Position numbers and translations under genes: made by a program
The notes under the pieces: generated by a model
What the model was told of the DNA's origin: nothing
Databases searched by the model: none
What the model saw: the letters and a program-made list of their open reading frames with translations, nothing else
Shown: positions 1 to 9,822 of the stretch, one piece after another
Layout: every line of letters starts with the position of its first letter
How positions within the stretch are numbered: position 1 is the stretch's first letter
DNA from: Xylophilus sp. GOD-11R
GTDB taxonomy: Bacteria > Pseudomonadota > Gammaproteobacteria > Burkholderiales > Burkholderiaceae_C
NCBI RefSeq assembly: GCF_033546935.1
Contig: NZ_CP137854.1
Coordinates: 1,054,001-1,118,000, forward strand
DNA: 64,000 nt
Reading direction: 5' to 3'

Positions 1-732
1 CGACCCCGGTGTTGCCGTTGCCTGCGTTGATGAAGTTGCCGCCGGTGACAACGCCGTTGCCGGTCACCGCGACGTTCCCGTTGCCCGAGAGATTGCCGGT
101 GCTGACGTTGCCACCGCCGGTGACGACCGCATTGCCGTTGCCGACGATGTTGCCCGTGGACGTGTTGCCGTTGCCGTTGTTGACGACCCCGGTGTTGCCG
201 TTGCCTGCGTTGATGAAGTTGCCGCCGGTGACAACGCCGTTGCCGGTCACCGCGACGTTCCCGTTGCCCGAGAGATTGCCGGTACTGACGTTGCCGCCGC
301 CGGTGACGACCGCATTGCCGTTGCCGACGATGTTGCCCGTGGACGTGTTGCCGTTGCCGTTGTTGACGACCCCGGTGTTGCCGTTGCCTGCGTTGATGAA
401 GTTGCCGCCGGTGACAACGCCGTTGCCGGTCACCGCGACGTTCCCGTTGCCCGAGAGATTGCCGGTGCTGACGTTGCCGCCGCCGGTGACGACCGCATTG
501 CCGTTGCCGACGATGTTGCCCGTGGACGTGTTGCCGTTGCCGTTGTTGACGACCCCGGTGTTGCCGTTGCCTGCGTTGATGAAGTTGCCGCCGGTCACAA
601 CGCCGTTGCCGGTCACCGACACATTGCCGTTGCCCGAAACATTGCCGGTGCTGACGTTGCCACCCCCGGTGACAGCCGTGTTGCGGTTTCCGGAGACATT
701 GCCTGTCGAAGTGTTGCCTTTGCCGTTGTTGG
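1..732 (-). repeat. 183-bp (61-codon) direct tandem repeats in adhesin passenger
   Basis: The phrase cgaccccggtgttgccg recurs at 1, 184, 367 and 550, exactly 183 bp apart. This gives three nearly identical units and a fourth diverging copy. The period is 61 codons, so the frame is kept. Each unit encodes GN-rich beta-helix turns. Near identity of the first three units points to recent duplication or gene conversion. Confidence 0.9.
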
Positions 733-1499
733 CGACGGCGGTGTTGCCGTTTCCGGCGTTGGTCACATTCCCTCCGGAGACGACGCCATTGCCGGTCACC
801 GCGACGTTCCCGTTGCCCGAGAGATTGCCGGTGCTGACGTTACCGCCGCCGGTGACAGCCGCATTGCCGTTGCCGACAACGTTGCCGGCGGTGGTGTTGC
901 CGTTACCTCGGTTGACCACGCTGGTGTTGCCATTGCCGGCGTTGACCACATTGCCGCTGGTGACGATGCCGTTGCCCGTCACCGCCACGTTGCCATTGCC
1001 ACTGACATTGCCCGCCGTCACGTTACCCAGGCCCGAGACGAGGGTGTTGCCGGTGGTGATCACATCGCCGGCCATCGTATTGCCGTTGCCGGTGTTGATC
1101 ACGTTGCCATGGCTGACCACGCTGCCGTTGCCCGCGACGATGACCGAACCGTTGCCCGCGACGGCGCCGGTGGAGACGTTGCCGCCGCCGGTGATGGTGG
1201 CGTTCCCGTTGCCCGACAGATTACCCGCCAGGGTGTTGCCCTTGCCGGTGTTGATTACCGCGGTATTGCCATTGCCTGTGTTGGCCACATTGCCCGCAGC
1301 CACCGTGCCGTTGCCCCGGATCGCAACCGTGCCGTTGCCGGCGATATTGCCGGTGGCGACGTTGCTGTTGCCAGTCACCGCCACATTGCCCAGCGCCTGG
1401 ATGTTGCCGGCCGAGGTGTTGCCGTTGCCGGTGTTGGTCACGCTGGTGTTGCCGTTCCCCGTGTTGACCAGGTTGCCGCCGGCGACCGTGCCGTTGCCG

Positions 1500-4400
1500 G
1501 TCACCGCGACCGTGCCATTGCCTTGAAGGCCCGCCAGAAGGACGTTGCCCTTGCCGGAGACAGCCATGTTGCCGGTGCCGGTGACGGTGCCGGCGGTGAT
1601 GTCGCCGTTGCCGTTGACCACCACGCCGCCCTTGCCGTTGACGTTGCCCGCATGGACGTTGCCGCCGCCAGTCACGCTGGTGTTGCCGTTGCCGACGACG
1701 TTGCCGGTGGTGGTGTTGCCGGTGCCGGTGTTGGCCACGGCGGTATTGCCGTTGCCCGTGTTGACCACGTTGCCGCTGGTGACGACGCCGTTGCCCCGGA
1801 TCGCGACCGTGCCGTTGCCGGCGATATTGCCGGTGGCGACGTTGCTGTTGCCAGTCACCGCCACATTGCCCAGGGCCTGGATGTTGCCGGCCGAGGTGTT
1901 GCCGTTGCCGGTATTCGTCACACTGGTATTGCCTGGCCCGGTGTTGAGCAGGTTGCCGCCGGCGACCGTGCCGTTGCCGGTCACCGCGACCGTGCCATTG
2001 CCTTGAAGGCCCGCCAGAAGGACGTTGCCCTTGCCCGTGACAGCCATGTTGCCGGTGCCGGTGACGGTGCCGGCGGTGATGTCGCCGTTGCCGTTGACCA
2101 CCACGCCGCCCTTGCCGTTGACGTTGCCCGCATGGACATTGCCGCCGCCTGTCACGCTGGTGTTGCCGTTGCCGACGACGTTGCCGGCGGTGGTGTTGCC
2201 GGTGCCGGTGTTGGCCACGGCGGTGTTGCCGTTGCCCACGTTGACCACGTTGCCCGCAGCCACCGTGCCGTTGCCCCGGATCGCGACCGCGCCGTTGCCG
2301 GTGATATTGCCGGTGGCGACGTTGCTGTTGCCAGTCACCGCCACATTGCCCAGGGCCTGGATGGTGCCGGCCGAGGTGTTGCCGTTGCCGGTGTTGGTCA
2401 CGGCGGTATTGCCGTTGCCCGTGTTGACCACGTTGCCGCTGCTGACGACGCCGTTGCCCGTCACCGCCACGCTGCCATTGCCACTGACATTGCCCGCCGT
2501 CACATTACCCAGGCCCGAGACGAGGGTGTTGCCGGTGGTGATCACATCGCCGGCCACCGTATTGCCGTTGCCGGTGTTGATCACGTTGCCATGGCTGACC
2601 ACGCTGCCGTTGCCCGCGACGATGACCGAACCGTTGCCCGCGACGGCGCCGGTGGAGACGTTGCCGCCGCCGGTGATGGTGGCGTTCCCGTTGCCCGACA
2701 GATTACCCGCCAGGGTGTTGCCCTTGCCGGTGTTGATTACCGCGGTATTGCCGTTACCCGCGTTGACCACATTGCCGCTGGTGACGACTCCGTTGCCCCG
2801 GATCGCGACCGTGCCGTTGCCGGCGATATTGCCGGTGGCGACGTTGCTGTTGCCAGTCACCGTCACATTGCCCAGAGCCTGGATGTTGCCGGCCGAGGTG
2901 TTGCCGTTGCCGGTGTTGGTCACGCTGGTGTTGCCGTTCCCCGTGTTGACCAGGTTGCCGCCGGCCACTGTGCCGTTGCCGGTGACGGAGACCGTGCCGT
3001 TGCCCTGCAATCCATCCAGAAGGACGTTGCCCTTGCCGGAGACAGCCATGTTGCCGGTGCCGGTGACGGTGCCGGCGGTGATGTCGCCGTTGCCGTTGAC
3101 CACCACGCCGCCCTTGCCGTTGACGTTGCCCGCATGGACGTTGCCGCCGCCGGTCACGCTGGTGTTGCCGTTGCCGACGACGTTGCCGGTGGTGGTGTTG
3201 CCGGTGCCGGTGTTGGCCACTGCGGTATTGCCGTTGCCCGCGTTGACCACATTGCCGCTGGTGACGACGCCGTTGCCCCGGATCGCGACCGTGCCGTTGC
3301 CGGCGATATTGCCGGTGGCGACGTTGCTGTTGCCAGTCACCGCCACATTGCCCAGGGCCTGGATGTTGCCGGCCGAGGTGTTGCCGTTGCCGGTGTTGGT
3401 CACGCTGGTATTGCCTGGCCCCGTGTTGACCAGGTTGCCGCCGGCCACCGTGCCGTTGCCGGTCACCGCGACCGTGCCATTGCCTTGAAGACCCGCCAGG
3501 ATGACGTTGCCCTTGCCGGAGACGGCCATGTTGCCGGTGCCGGTGACGGTGCCGGCGGTGATGTCGCCGTTGCCGTTGACCGCCACGCCGCCCTTGCCGT
3601 TGACGTTGCCCGCATGGACGTTGCCGCCGCCGGTCACGCTGGTGTTGCCGTTGCCGACGACGTTGCCGGCGGTGGTGTTGCCGGTGCCGGTGTTGGCCAC
3701 GGCGGTATTGCCGTTGCCCGTGTTGACCAGGTTGCCGCTGGTGACGACGCCGTTGCCCGTCACCGCCACGTTGCCATTGCCACTGACATTGCCCGCCGTC
3801 ACGTTACCCAGGCCCGAGACGAGGGTGTTGCCGGTGGTGATCACATCGCCGGCCACCGTATTGCCGTTGCCGGTGTTGATCACGTTGCCATGGCTGACCA
3901 CGCTGCCGTTGCCCGCGACGATGACCGAACCGTTGCCCGCGACGGCGCCGGTGGAGACGTTGCCGCCGCCGGTGATGGTGGCGTTCCCGTTGCCCGACAG
4001 ATTACCCGCCAGGGTGTTGCCCTTGCCGGTGTTGATTACCGCGGTATTGCCACTGCCCGCGTTGACCACATTGCCGCTGGTGACGACGCCGTTGCCCCGG
4101 ATCGCGACCGTGCCGTTGCCGGCGATATTGCCGGTGGCGACGTTGCTGTTGCCAGTCACCGCCACATTGCCCAGGGCCTGGATGTTGCCGGCCGAGGTGT
4201 TGCCGTTGCCGGTGTTGGTCACGCTGGTGTTGCCGTTCCCCGTGTTGACCAGGTTGCCGCCGGCCACTGTGCCGTTGCCGGTGACGGAGACCGTGCCGTT
4301 GCCCTGCAATCCATCCAGGAGGACGTTGCCCTTGCCGGAGACAGCCATGTTGCCGGTGCCGGTGACGGTGCCGGCGCTGATGTCGCCGTTGCCGTTGACC

Positions 4401-6290
4401 ACCACGCCGCCCTTGCCGTTGACGTTGCCCGCATGGACGTTGCCGCCGCCGGTCACGCTGGTGTTGCCGTTGCCGACGACGTTGCCGGCGGTGGTGTTGC
4501 CGGTGCCGGTGTTGGCCACGGCGGTATTGCCGTTGCCCGTGTTGACCACATTGCCGCTGGTGACGACGCCGTTGCCCCGGATCGCAACCGTGCCGTTGCC
4601 GGCGATATTGCCGGTGGCGACGTTGCTGTTGCCAGTCACCGCCACATTGCCCAGGGCCTGGATGTTGCCGGCCGAGGTGTTGCCGTTGCCGGTGTTGGTC
4701 ACGCTGGTATTGCCTGGCCCCGTGTTGACCAGGTTGCCGCCGGCCACCGTGCCGTTGCCGGTCACCGAGACCGTGCCGTTGCCTTGAAGGCCCGCCAGGA
4801 TGACGTTGCCCTTGCCGGAGACGGCCATGTTGCCGGTACCGGTGACGGTGCCGGCGGTGATGTCGCCGTTGCCGTTGACCGCCACGCCGCCCTTGCCGTT
4901 GACGTTGCCCGCATGGACGTTGCCGCCGCCAGTCACGCTGGTGTTGCCGTTGCCGACGACGTTGCCGGCGGTGGTGTTGCCGGTGCCGGTGTTGGCCACG
5001 GCGGTGTTGCCGTTGCCCACGTTGACCACGTTGCCCGCAGCCACCGTGCCGTTGCCCCGGATCGCGACCGTGCCGTTGCCGGTGATATTGCCGGTGGCGA
5101 CGTTGCTGTTGCCAGTCACCGCCACATTGCCCAGGGCCTGGATGGTGCCGGCCGAGGTGTTGCCGTTGCCGGTGTTGGTCACGGCGGTATTGCCGTTGCC
5201 CGTGTTGACCACATTGCCGCTGGTGACGACGCCATTGCCCGTCACCGCCACGTTGCCATTGCCACTGACATTGCCCGCCGTCACGTTACCCAGGCCCGAG
5301 ACGAGGGTGTTGCCGGTGGTGATCACATCGCCGGCCACCGTATTGCCGTTGCCGGTGTTGATCACGTTGCCATGGCTGACCACGCTGCCGTTGCCCGCGA
5401 CGATGACCGAACCGTTGCCCGCGACGGCGCCGGTGGAGACGTTGCCGCCGCCGGTGATGGTGGCGTTCCCGTTGCCCGACAGATTACCCGCCAGGGTGTT
5501 GCCCTTGCCGGTGTTGATTACCGCGGTATTGCCATTGCCCACGTTGACCACGTTGCCCGCAGCCACCGTGCCGTTGCCCCGGATCGCAACCGTGCCGTTG
5601 CCGGCGATATTGCCGGTGGCGACGTTGCTGTTGCCAGTCACCGCCACATTGCCCAGAGCCTGGATGTTGCCGGCCGAGGTGTTGCCGTTGCCGGTATTCG
5701 TCACACTGGTGTTGCCTGGCCCGGTGTTGAGCAGGTTGCCGCCGGCCACCGTGCCGTTGCCGGTCACCGAGACCGTGCCATTGCCTTGAAGGCCCGCCAG
5801 AAGGACGTTGCCCTTGCCCGTGACAGCCATGTTGCCGGTGCCGGTGACGGTGCCGGCGCTGATGTCGCCGTTGCCGTTGACCACCACGCCGCCCTTGCCG
5901 TTGACGTTGCCCGCATGGACGTTGCCGCCGCCGGTCACGCTGGTGTTGCCGTTGCCGACGACGTTGCCGGCGGTGGTGTTGCCGGTGCCGGTGTTGGCCA
6001 CGGCGGTATTGCCGTTGCCCGTGTTGACCACATTGCCGCTGGTGACGACGCCGTTGCCCCGGATCGCAACCGTGCCGTTGCCGGCGATATTGCCGGTGGC
6101 GACGTTGCTGTTGCCAGTCACCGCCACATTGCTCAGGGCCTGGATGTTGCCGGCCGAGGTGTTGCCGTTGCCGGTGTTGGTCACGCTGGTGTTGCCGTTC
6201 CCCGTGTTGACCAGATTGCCGCCGGCGACCGTGCCGTTGCCGGTCACCGAGACCGTGCCATTGCCTTGAAGGCCCGCCAGGAGGACGTTG
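1500..6290 (-). repeat. Higher-order adhesin repeats (about 480 bp and 1,299 bp periods)
   Basis: A punctuating block containing ttgccttgaaggcccgccag recurs near 1516, 1996, 4776, 5780 and 6260, with variants near 3005, 3480 and 4304. Adjacent copies at 1516/1996 and 5780/6260 lie 480 bp apart (160 codons). A larger block repeats every 1,299 bp (433 codons): sequence at 2920-3500 reappears at 4219-4800. A second marker, a block with gatcacatcgccggcca, occurs near 1060, 2540, 3840 and 5322. All periods are multiples of three. The array is therefore a mosaic of a few modules shuffled by unequal recombination, with single-codon variants between copies. Confidence 0.85.
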
Positions 6291-7080
6291 CCCTTGCCGG
6301 AAACCACCGTGTCGCCACCGCCTGCAACCACGCCGGCAACGATATTGCCGGCGCCGTTGTTGACGAGATTGCCCCGGGTGATGACGTTGCCGACGCCTGT
6401 GACCTGCACCGTGCCGTTGCCCACGATGGTGCCGGTGGAGACGGCACCGTTGCCTGCGACTCTCACGTTCCCGCTGCCGCGCAGATCGCCGGTCGCCGTG
6501 TTGCCTGTGCCGAGGTTGGTCACGGCGGTGTTGCCCGTGCCCGCATTGGCGATGTTGCCGACGGTCAGCAGGCCGTTGCCCGATAGGGAGACAGCGCCGT
6601 TGCCGGTGACGGCGCCGGTATGGACGTTGCCGGCGCCTGAGAGGTGAACGTCGCGTGTGCCGGTGACTGCGGCGTTGCCGGTGATGTTTCCGGTGGTCTT
6701 CAAGGTGATGCTGTTTCCGGTGACCGCTCGGTCCAGCGCGATGTCCTTGCTTGCGGTCACTGAAAGATTGCCGACCGTTGTGGCATTGCCGCTTGCCCCG
6801 ACGTTCATCGCGGTGGCGACGGCAGTGGTTATGACGACATTGCCGGCCGATCGACCGGCCGCCTCCAAAAATCCGTCCGAAATCACGGCATTACCTGGAC
6901 TGAACGGGCCGCTTGCCTTGTCGCCCAGTACCACGCCGGTATTATTGCCGCCTATCAGAAGACCGGCCGGGCGGGTGGTTCGGGTTGTATTGACGTTTAT
7001 ATTTTTGGCTGAAATTGAAACGCTGCCATTTTGGACTGCGACCAGGTTGGATGCCGTAATATTCAAGTTTCCGGCAGCGG

Positions 7081-7197
7081 TCAGGAGAATATTGCCTCCT
7101 GCGATCGAATCACCATTTGGGCGGCGCGGTCCTCGGCCACCGGCACCAGCATGCCGGAACGTTTGCTGAAGATGAGGCGGTAACGTTTCTGGTTCAT
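7081..7197 (-). CDS. ESPR signal-peptide fragment of a type V secreted adhesin (38 aa)
   Basis: The 38-codon reading frame begins MNQKRYRLIFSKRSGMLVPV. This is a textbook Extended Signal Peptide Region, the conserved N-terminal extension of large two-partner-secretion adhesins and autotransporters. After AEDRAAQ it continues for eleven more residues out of register with the passenger and ends at TGA 7081-7083. The usual hydrophobic signal core and TPS domain are missing. On its own it has no function. It is best read as the original start of the adhesin left behind after an internal deletion plus frameshift, or as the result of a base-call error at the junction. No convincing Shine-Dalgarno precedes the ATG. 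Confidence 0.75.
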   Translation of the reverse strand: MNQKRYRLIFSKRSGMLVPVAEDRAAQMVIRSQEAIFS

Positions 7198-7584
7198 GGT
7201 GCTGATTTCGATGAGGGTGTGTGTGACTCGGACGGGGCTGGCAGTTAAATCGCTCTTTCTCGGCAGGCGGTGCAGTCACAGCTGTTTTCGATTCGGCCCA
7301 CTGAAAATCCTGACGCGAATGAAAATCTGAAAAGCAGTAACCGGCCAAAGGTTCCCGGGTGGAAATCGAGGCAGAGCAACGCCTGGATGATGAGCGAGCA
7401 CTTATGCTTTCTTTTTGCTGGCCCCAGATTCCGTCAGATCCGAAATTAGTTATTTCGGCGTCGGCATTGCGACCTTTCAATCGATTGAAAAGTCAATAGT
7501 TCGAATGGCGCCGGCGGCTGCGCGTATTCGATGGCGCGCGGCTGGGTAATCTTTCGATAATCCTGAATTCACCCTATCCACGCG
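7198..7584. other. Divergent intergenic region between adhesin and glycosyltransferase
   Basis: These 387 bp hold no credible gene. They are clearly AT-richer than their surroundings and contain a perfect 16-bp palindrome at 7475-7490. A GATAAT near 7554 could be a -10 element for the glycosyltransferase that starts at 7585. Promoters for both divergent transcripts must lie here. Confidence 0.6.
7475..7490. promoter_or_regulatory. Perfect palindrome, possible operator
   Basis: TTTCAATCGATTGAAA is a perfect 16-bp inverted repeat without a spacer. It sits about 95 bp upstream of the glycosyltransferase start and about 280 bp upstream of the ESPR start. Symmetry and position fit a dimeric regulator site, but no regulator is identified and chance is possible. 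Confidence 0.4.
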
Positions 7585-9816
7585 ATGAGCCCGAATCCAT
7601 CCAGCCCCCTTCCGCAGTTCCTTCAGGTCGCCGCGTTCTTCCAGCGAGAAGGCAGTCCGGACATCGCCGCCGACGTCTATCGCCACGCTTGCGGATCGAC
7701 ATCCGCTGCGGTGGTGGCGCCCGACCCGCCCACCATCCTGGCCGTGGCCGCCGAACTGCATCGGGCAGGTCAGCTGGCAACGGCCGAGCGCATGTACCGT
7801 CACCTGGTGCAGCGGCCTTCGCCATCGGGCGATGCCTACAACCTGCTGGGCTATGCGCTGCACCAGATGGGCCATCCGCGCGAGGGCATGCAGCAGGTGG
7901 CCATGGCGATCGCGCTCGATCCACGGGTGCCCAACTACCACAACCACTTCGGGCTGACTTTGCAGGCCCAGGGCCGCGAGTACTGGGACGAAGCCTGCGC
8001 CGCCTACCTGCGCGCGCTCGCGCTGGACCCGGTGCACCCGCAGGCGCTGGACAACGCGCTGACGCTGCTGGCGGTCATGCCGGTGCTGTCTCCCCAGGCC
8101 GATGCGCTGCGCGGCGTGCTGGACAACAGCGCGGCGACGGCGAAGTCCTGGTTGGGCCTGGCGACGGTCTACGAGCGGCACCAGCGCCATGAACCGGCGG
8201 CCCATGCCTATGCGCGCGCCGAGGCGCTGGCGCCGGACGATGTCGAACTGCTGCTGCGCCTGGGCGCGCTGCACCAGAACCACAAATGCCTGGAGGCCGC
8301 CTGCGAGGTCTACGAACGGCTGTTGCGCCTGTCGCCTGGCCACCGGCTGGCGCGGGAGCGCCTGGCCGACGCGCTGTGCGAGATGGGCGAATTCGACCAG
8401 GGCATCGCCTTGCTGGAGACGCTGCACGGCGAGGCCCCATCGGTCGAACTGCGTGCACGGATCGATCTGGCCATTCCCTGCCTGCCGCAGTCGCAGGCGC
8501 ACATCGATGCGATCCGCACCCGTCTGGAGGCCGGACTCGACCGTTATCTGGCAAGCGACGAGCCTCTGCCCGCGCTGTTGTCGCCCGGCTTTTTCTACCT
8601 GGCCTACCACGGTCGCAACGACCGCGACCTGCAACGCAAGGGTGCGTTGCTGGCACGCAAGTCGATGCCGCAACTGGTGTACGAGGCGCCCTGGGTGGCG
8701 CAGTACGCCGGACCCGGCCCCCGCATGCGGGTGGGCATCGCGTCCTCGCTGTTCTTCAACCACAGCATCGGCCGCACCACCCGCGGCATCGTGGAGAAGC
8801 TCGACCGCGCCCGTTTCGAGGTGGTGCTGGTCTGCCTGCCGCCGCGACGCGACGACGACATGGCGCGAGCCATGCGCTCGGCGGCCGACCGCGTCATCGA
8901 CCTGGACGGCGACCTGCACCGCGACCGCGAAACCCTGGCCGCCGCGCGGCTGGACGCGCTGTTCTACGTGGACATCGGCATGAACCCCTACCAGGCGATG
9001 CTGGCCCATGCCCGCCTGGCGCCGCTGCAGTGCACCCACTTCGGCCATCCGGAAACCAACGGCATCCCCACGATGGACTGGTGGATTTCGGTGGACACGC
9101 TCGAGCCGCCCGACGCCGCCGACCATTACAGCGAACAACTGCACCTGCTGCGCGAGGTGCCGCAGTTCAGCTATTACTATCGCCCGCCGATGCCGGCACG
9201 CCTGAAAACGCGCGCGGACTATGGGTTCGCCGACGACGAGCATCTCTTCATCTGCCCGCAGTACGTGTTCAAGCTGCACCCGGACTTCGACGCGATCGTG
9301 GAAAAGATCCTGCGCGCCGACCCGCGTGCCCGCCTCCTGCTGACGCGTTCGCCGGTGGCTCACTGGAGCACGGTGGTGCGGCGCCGGCTGCAGGCGCGTA
9401 TCGGGGCGCTGGTCGATCGCATCACCTGCCTGCCCGGCATGGCGATGCCCGACCTGATGAACCTGGAATCGGTGTGCGATGCGGTACTCGATACGCTGCA
9501 TTTCAACGGCTACAACACCACGCTCGAAGCCTGGGCGGCCCATGCGCCGGTGGTGACGTTGCCGGGGGCCTTCCAGCGCGGCATGCACACCGCCGGCATG
9601 TACCGCTTCATGGACATGCACGACCTGATCGCCCGCGACGCCGACGACTACGTGCGTCTGGTGCTGCGCCTGGCCCACGATGCGGATTTTGCGCGGGCCA
9701 TGCGCGAGAAGATCGCAGCGCGCATCGGCGTGCTCTTCGAGAACATGGCCGTGGTGCGCGAGTACGAGCGTTTCTTCGCCGAAAAGCTGGCGTTGCTGGC
9801 GCCGGCCCGGGCCTGA
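7585..9816 (+). CDS. TPR plus GT41-type (OGT/HMW1C-class) protein glycosyltransferase
   Basis: The protein has 743 aa. The N-terminal half (about residues 20-300) shows helical TPR units, for example AYNLLGYALHQMGHPREGMQ and AAYLRALALDPVHPQALDN. The C-terminal half (about 370-740) has the features of the glycosyltransferase family 41 catalytic domain: RMRVGIASSLFFNHSIGR, QCTHFGHPETNGIPTMD, FICPQYVFKLHPDFD and DTLHFNGYNTTLEAWAAH followed by VVTLPG. Family members transfer sugar from UDP- or other nucleotide donors to Ser/Thr (OGT) or Asn (HMW1C) of target proteins in the cytoplasm. It is divergent from a giant adhesin whose repeats are rich in N-X-S/T, so the adhesin is the obvious candidate substrate; this is inference. 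A DUF5672 gene follows 6 bp downstream, probably co-transcribed. Confidence 0.9.
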   Translation: MSPNPSSPLPQFLQVAAFFQREGSPDIAADVYRHACGSTSAAVVAPDPPTILAVAAELHRAGQLATAERMYRHLVQRPSPSGDAYNLLGYALHQMGHPREGMQQVAMAIALDPRVPNYHNHFGLTLQAQGREYWDEACAAYLRALALDPVHPQALDNALTLLAVMPVLSPQADALRGVLDNSAATAKSWLGLATVYERHQRHEPAAHAYARAEALAPDDVELLLRLGALHQNHKCLEAACEVYERLLRLSPGHRLARERLADALCEMGEFDQGIALLETLHGEAPSVELRARIDLAIPCLPQSQAHIDAIRTRLEAGLDRYLASDEPLPALLSPGFFYLAYHGRNDRDLQRKGALLARKSMPQLVYEAPWVAQYAGPGPRMRVGIASSLFFNHSIGRTTRGIVEKLDRARFEVVLVCLPPRRDDDMARAMRSAADRVIDLDGDLHRDRETLAAARLDALFYVDIGMNPYQAMLAHARLAPLQCTHFGHPETNGIPTMDWWISVDTLEPPDAADHYSEQLHLLREVPQFSYYYRPPMPARLKTRADYGFADDEHLFICPQYVFKLHPDFDAIVEKILRADPRARLLLTRSPVAHWSTVVRRRLQARIGALVDRITCLPGMAMPDLMNLESVCDAVLDTLHFNGYNTTLEAWAAHAPVVTLPGAFQRGMHTAGMYRFMDMHDLIARDADDYVRLVLRLAHDADFARAMREKIAARIGVLFENMAVVREYERFFAEKLALLAPARA

Positions 9817-9822
9817 ACGGCG

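Larger units (their letters stand above)
1..7197 (-). pseudogene. Giant Gly-Asn-repeat FHA-like adhesin, partial, start out of frame
   Basis: Read on the minus strand, this stretch is open from about 7120 to the left edge with no stop, over 2,300 codons. The product is a Gly/Asn/Thr/Val beta-helix-type passenger with blocks such as GNGTVAVTGNGTVAGGN and NTGNGNTSVTNTG. Just inside the N-terminal end it reads GDSIAGGNILLTAAGNLNI, typical of the interior of filamentous haemagglutinins rather than their beginning. The only recognisable start, an ESPR beginning at 7197, is in the neighbouring frame and stops at 7081; a -1 shift near the CCCAAAT run (about 7121-7115) would join the two. The TPS secretion domain that normally follows the ESPR is absent. 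The C-terminus lies outside the window and no TpsB transporter is visible. It is called a pseudogene because of the frame break; one sequencing error could explain the break, but not the missing TPS domain. The repeats carry many N-G-T and N-T-S sequons. Confidence 0.75.

Noticed and set aside
9..6647. Series of plus-strand Leu-Pro-rich frames (LPLPVTATLPLP type)
   Set aside because: They are translations of the adhesin repeats in the wrong strand and frame, interrupted at module borders; the minus-strand GN-rich frame is continuous and matches known adhesins.
1..7190. CRISPR array
   Set aside because: The repeats are long, protein-coding, codon-phased and without unique spacers.
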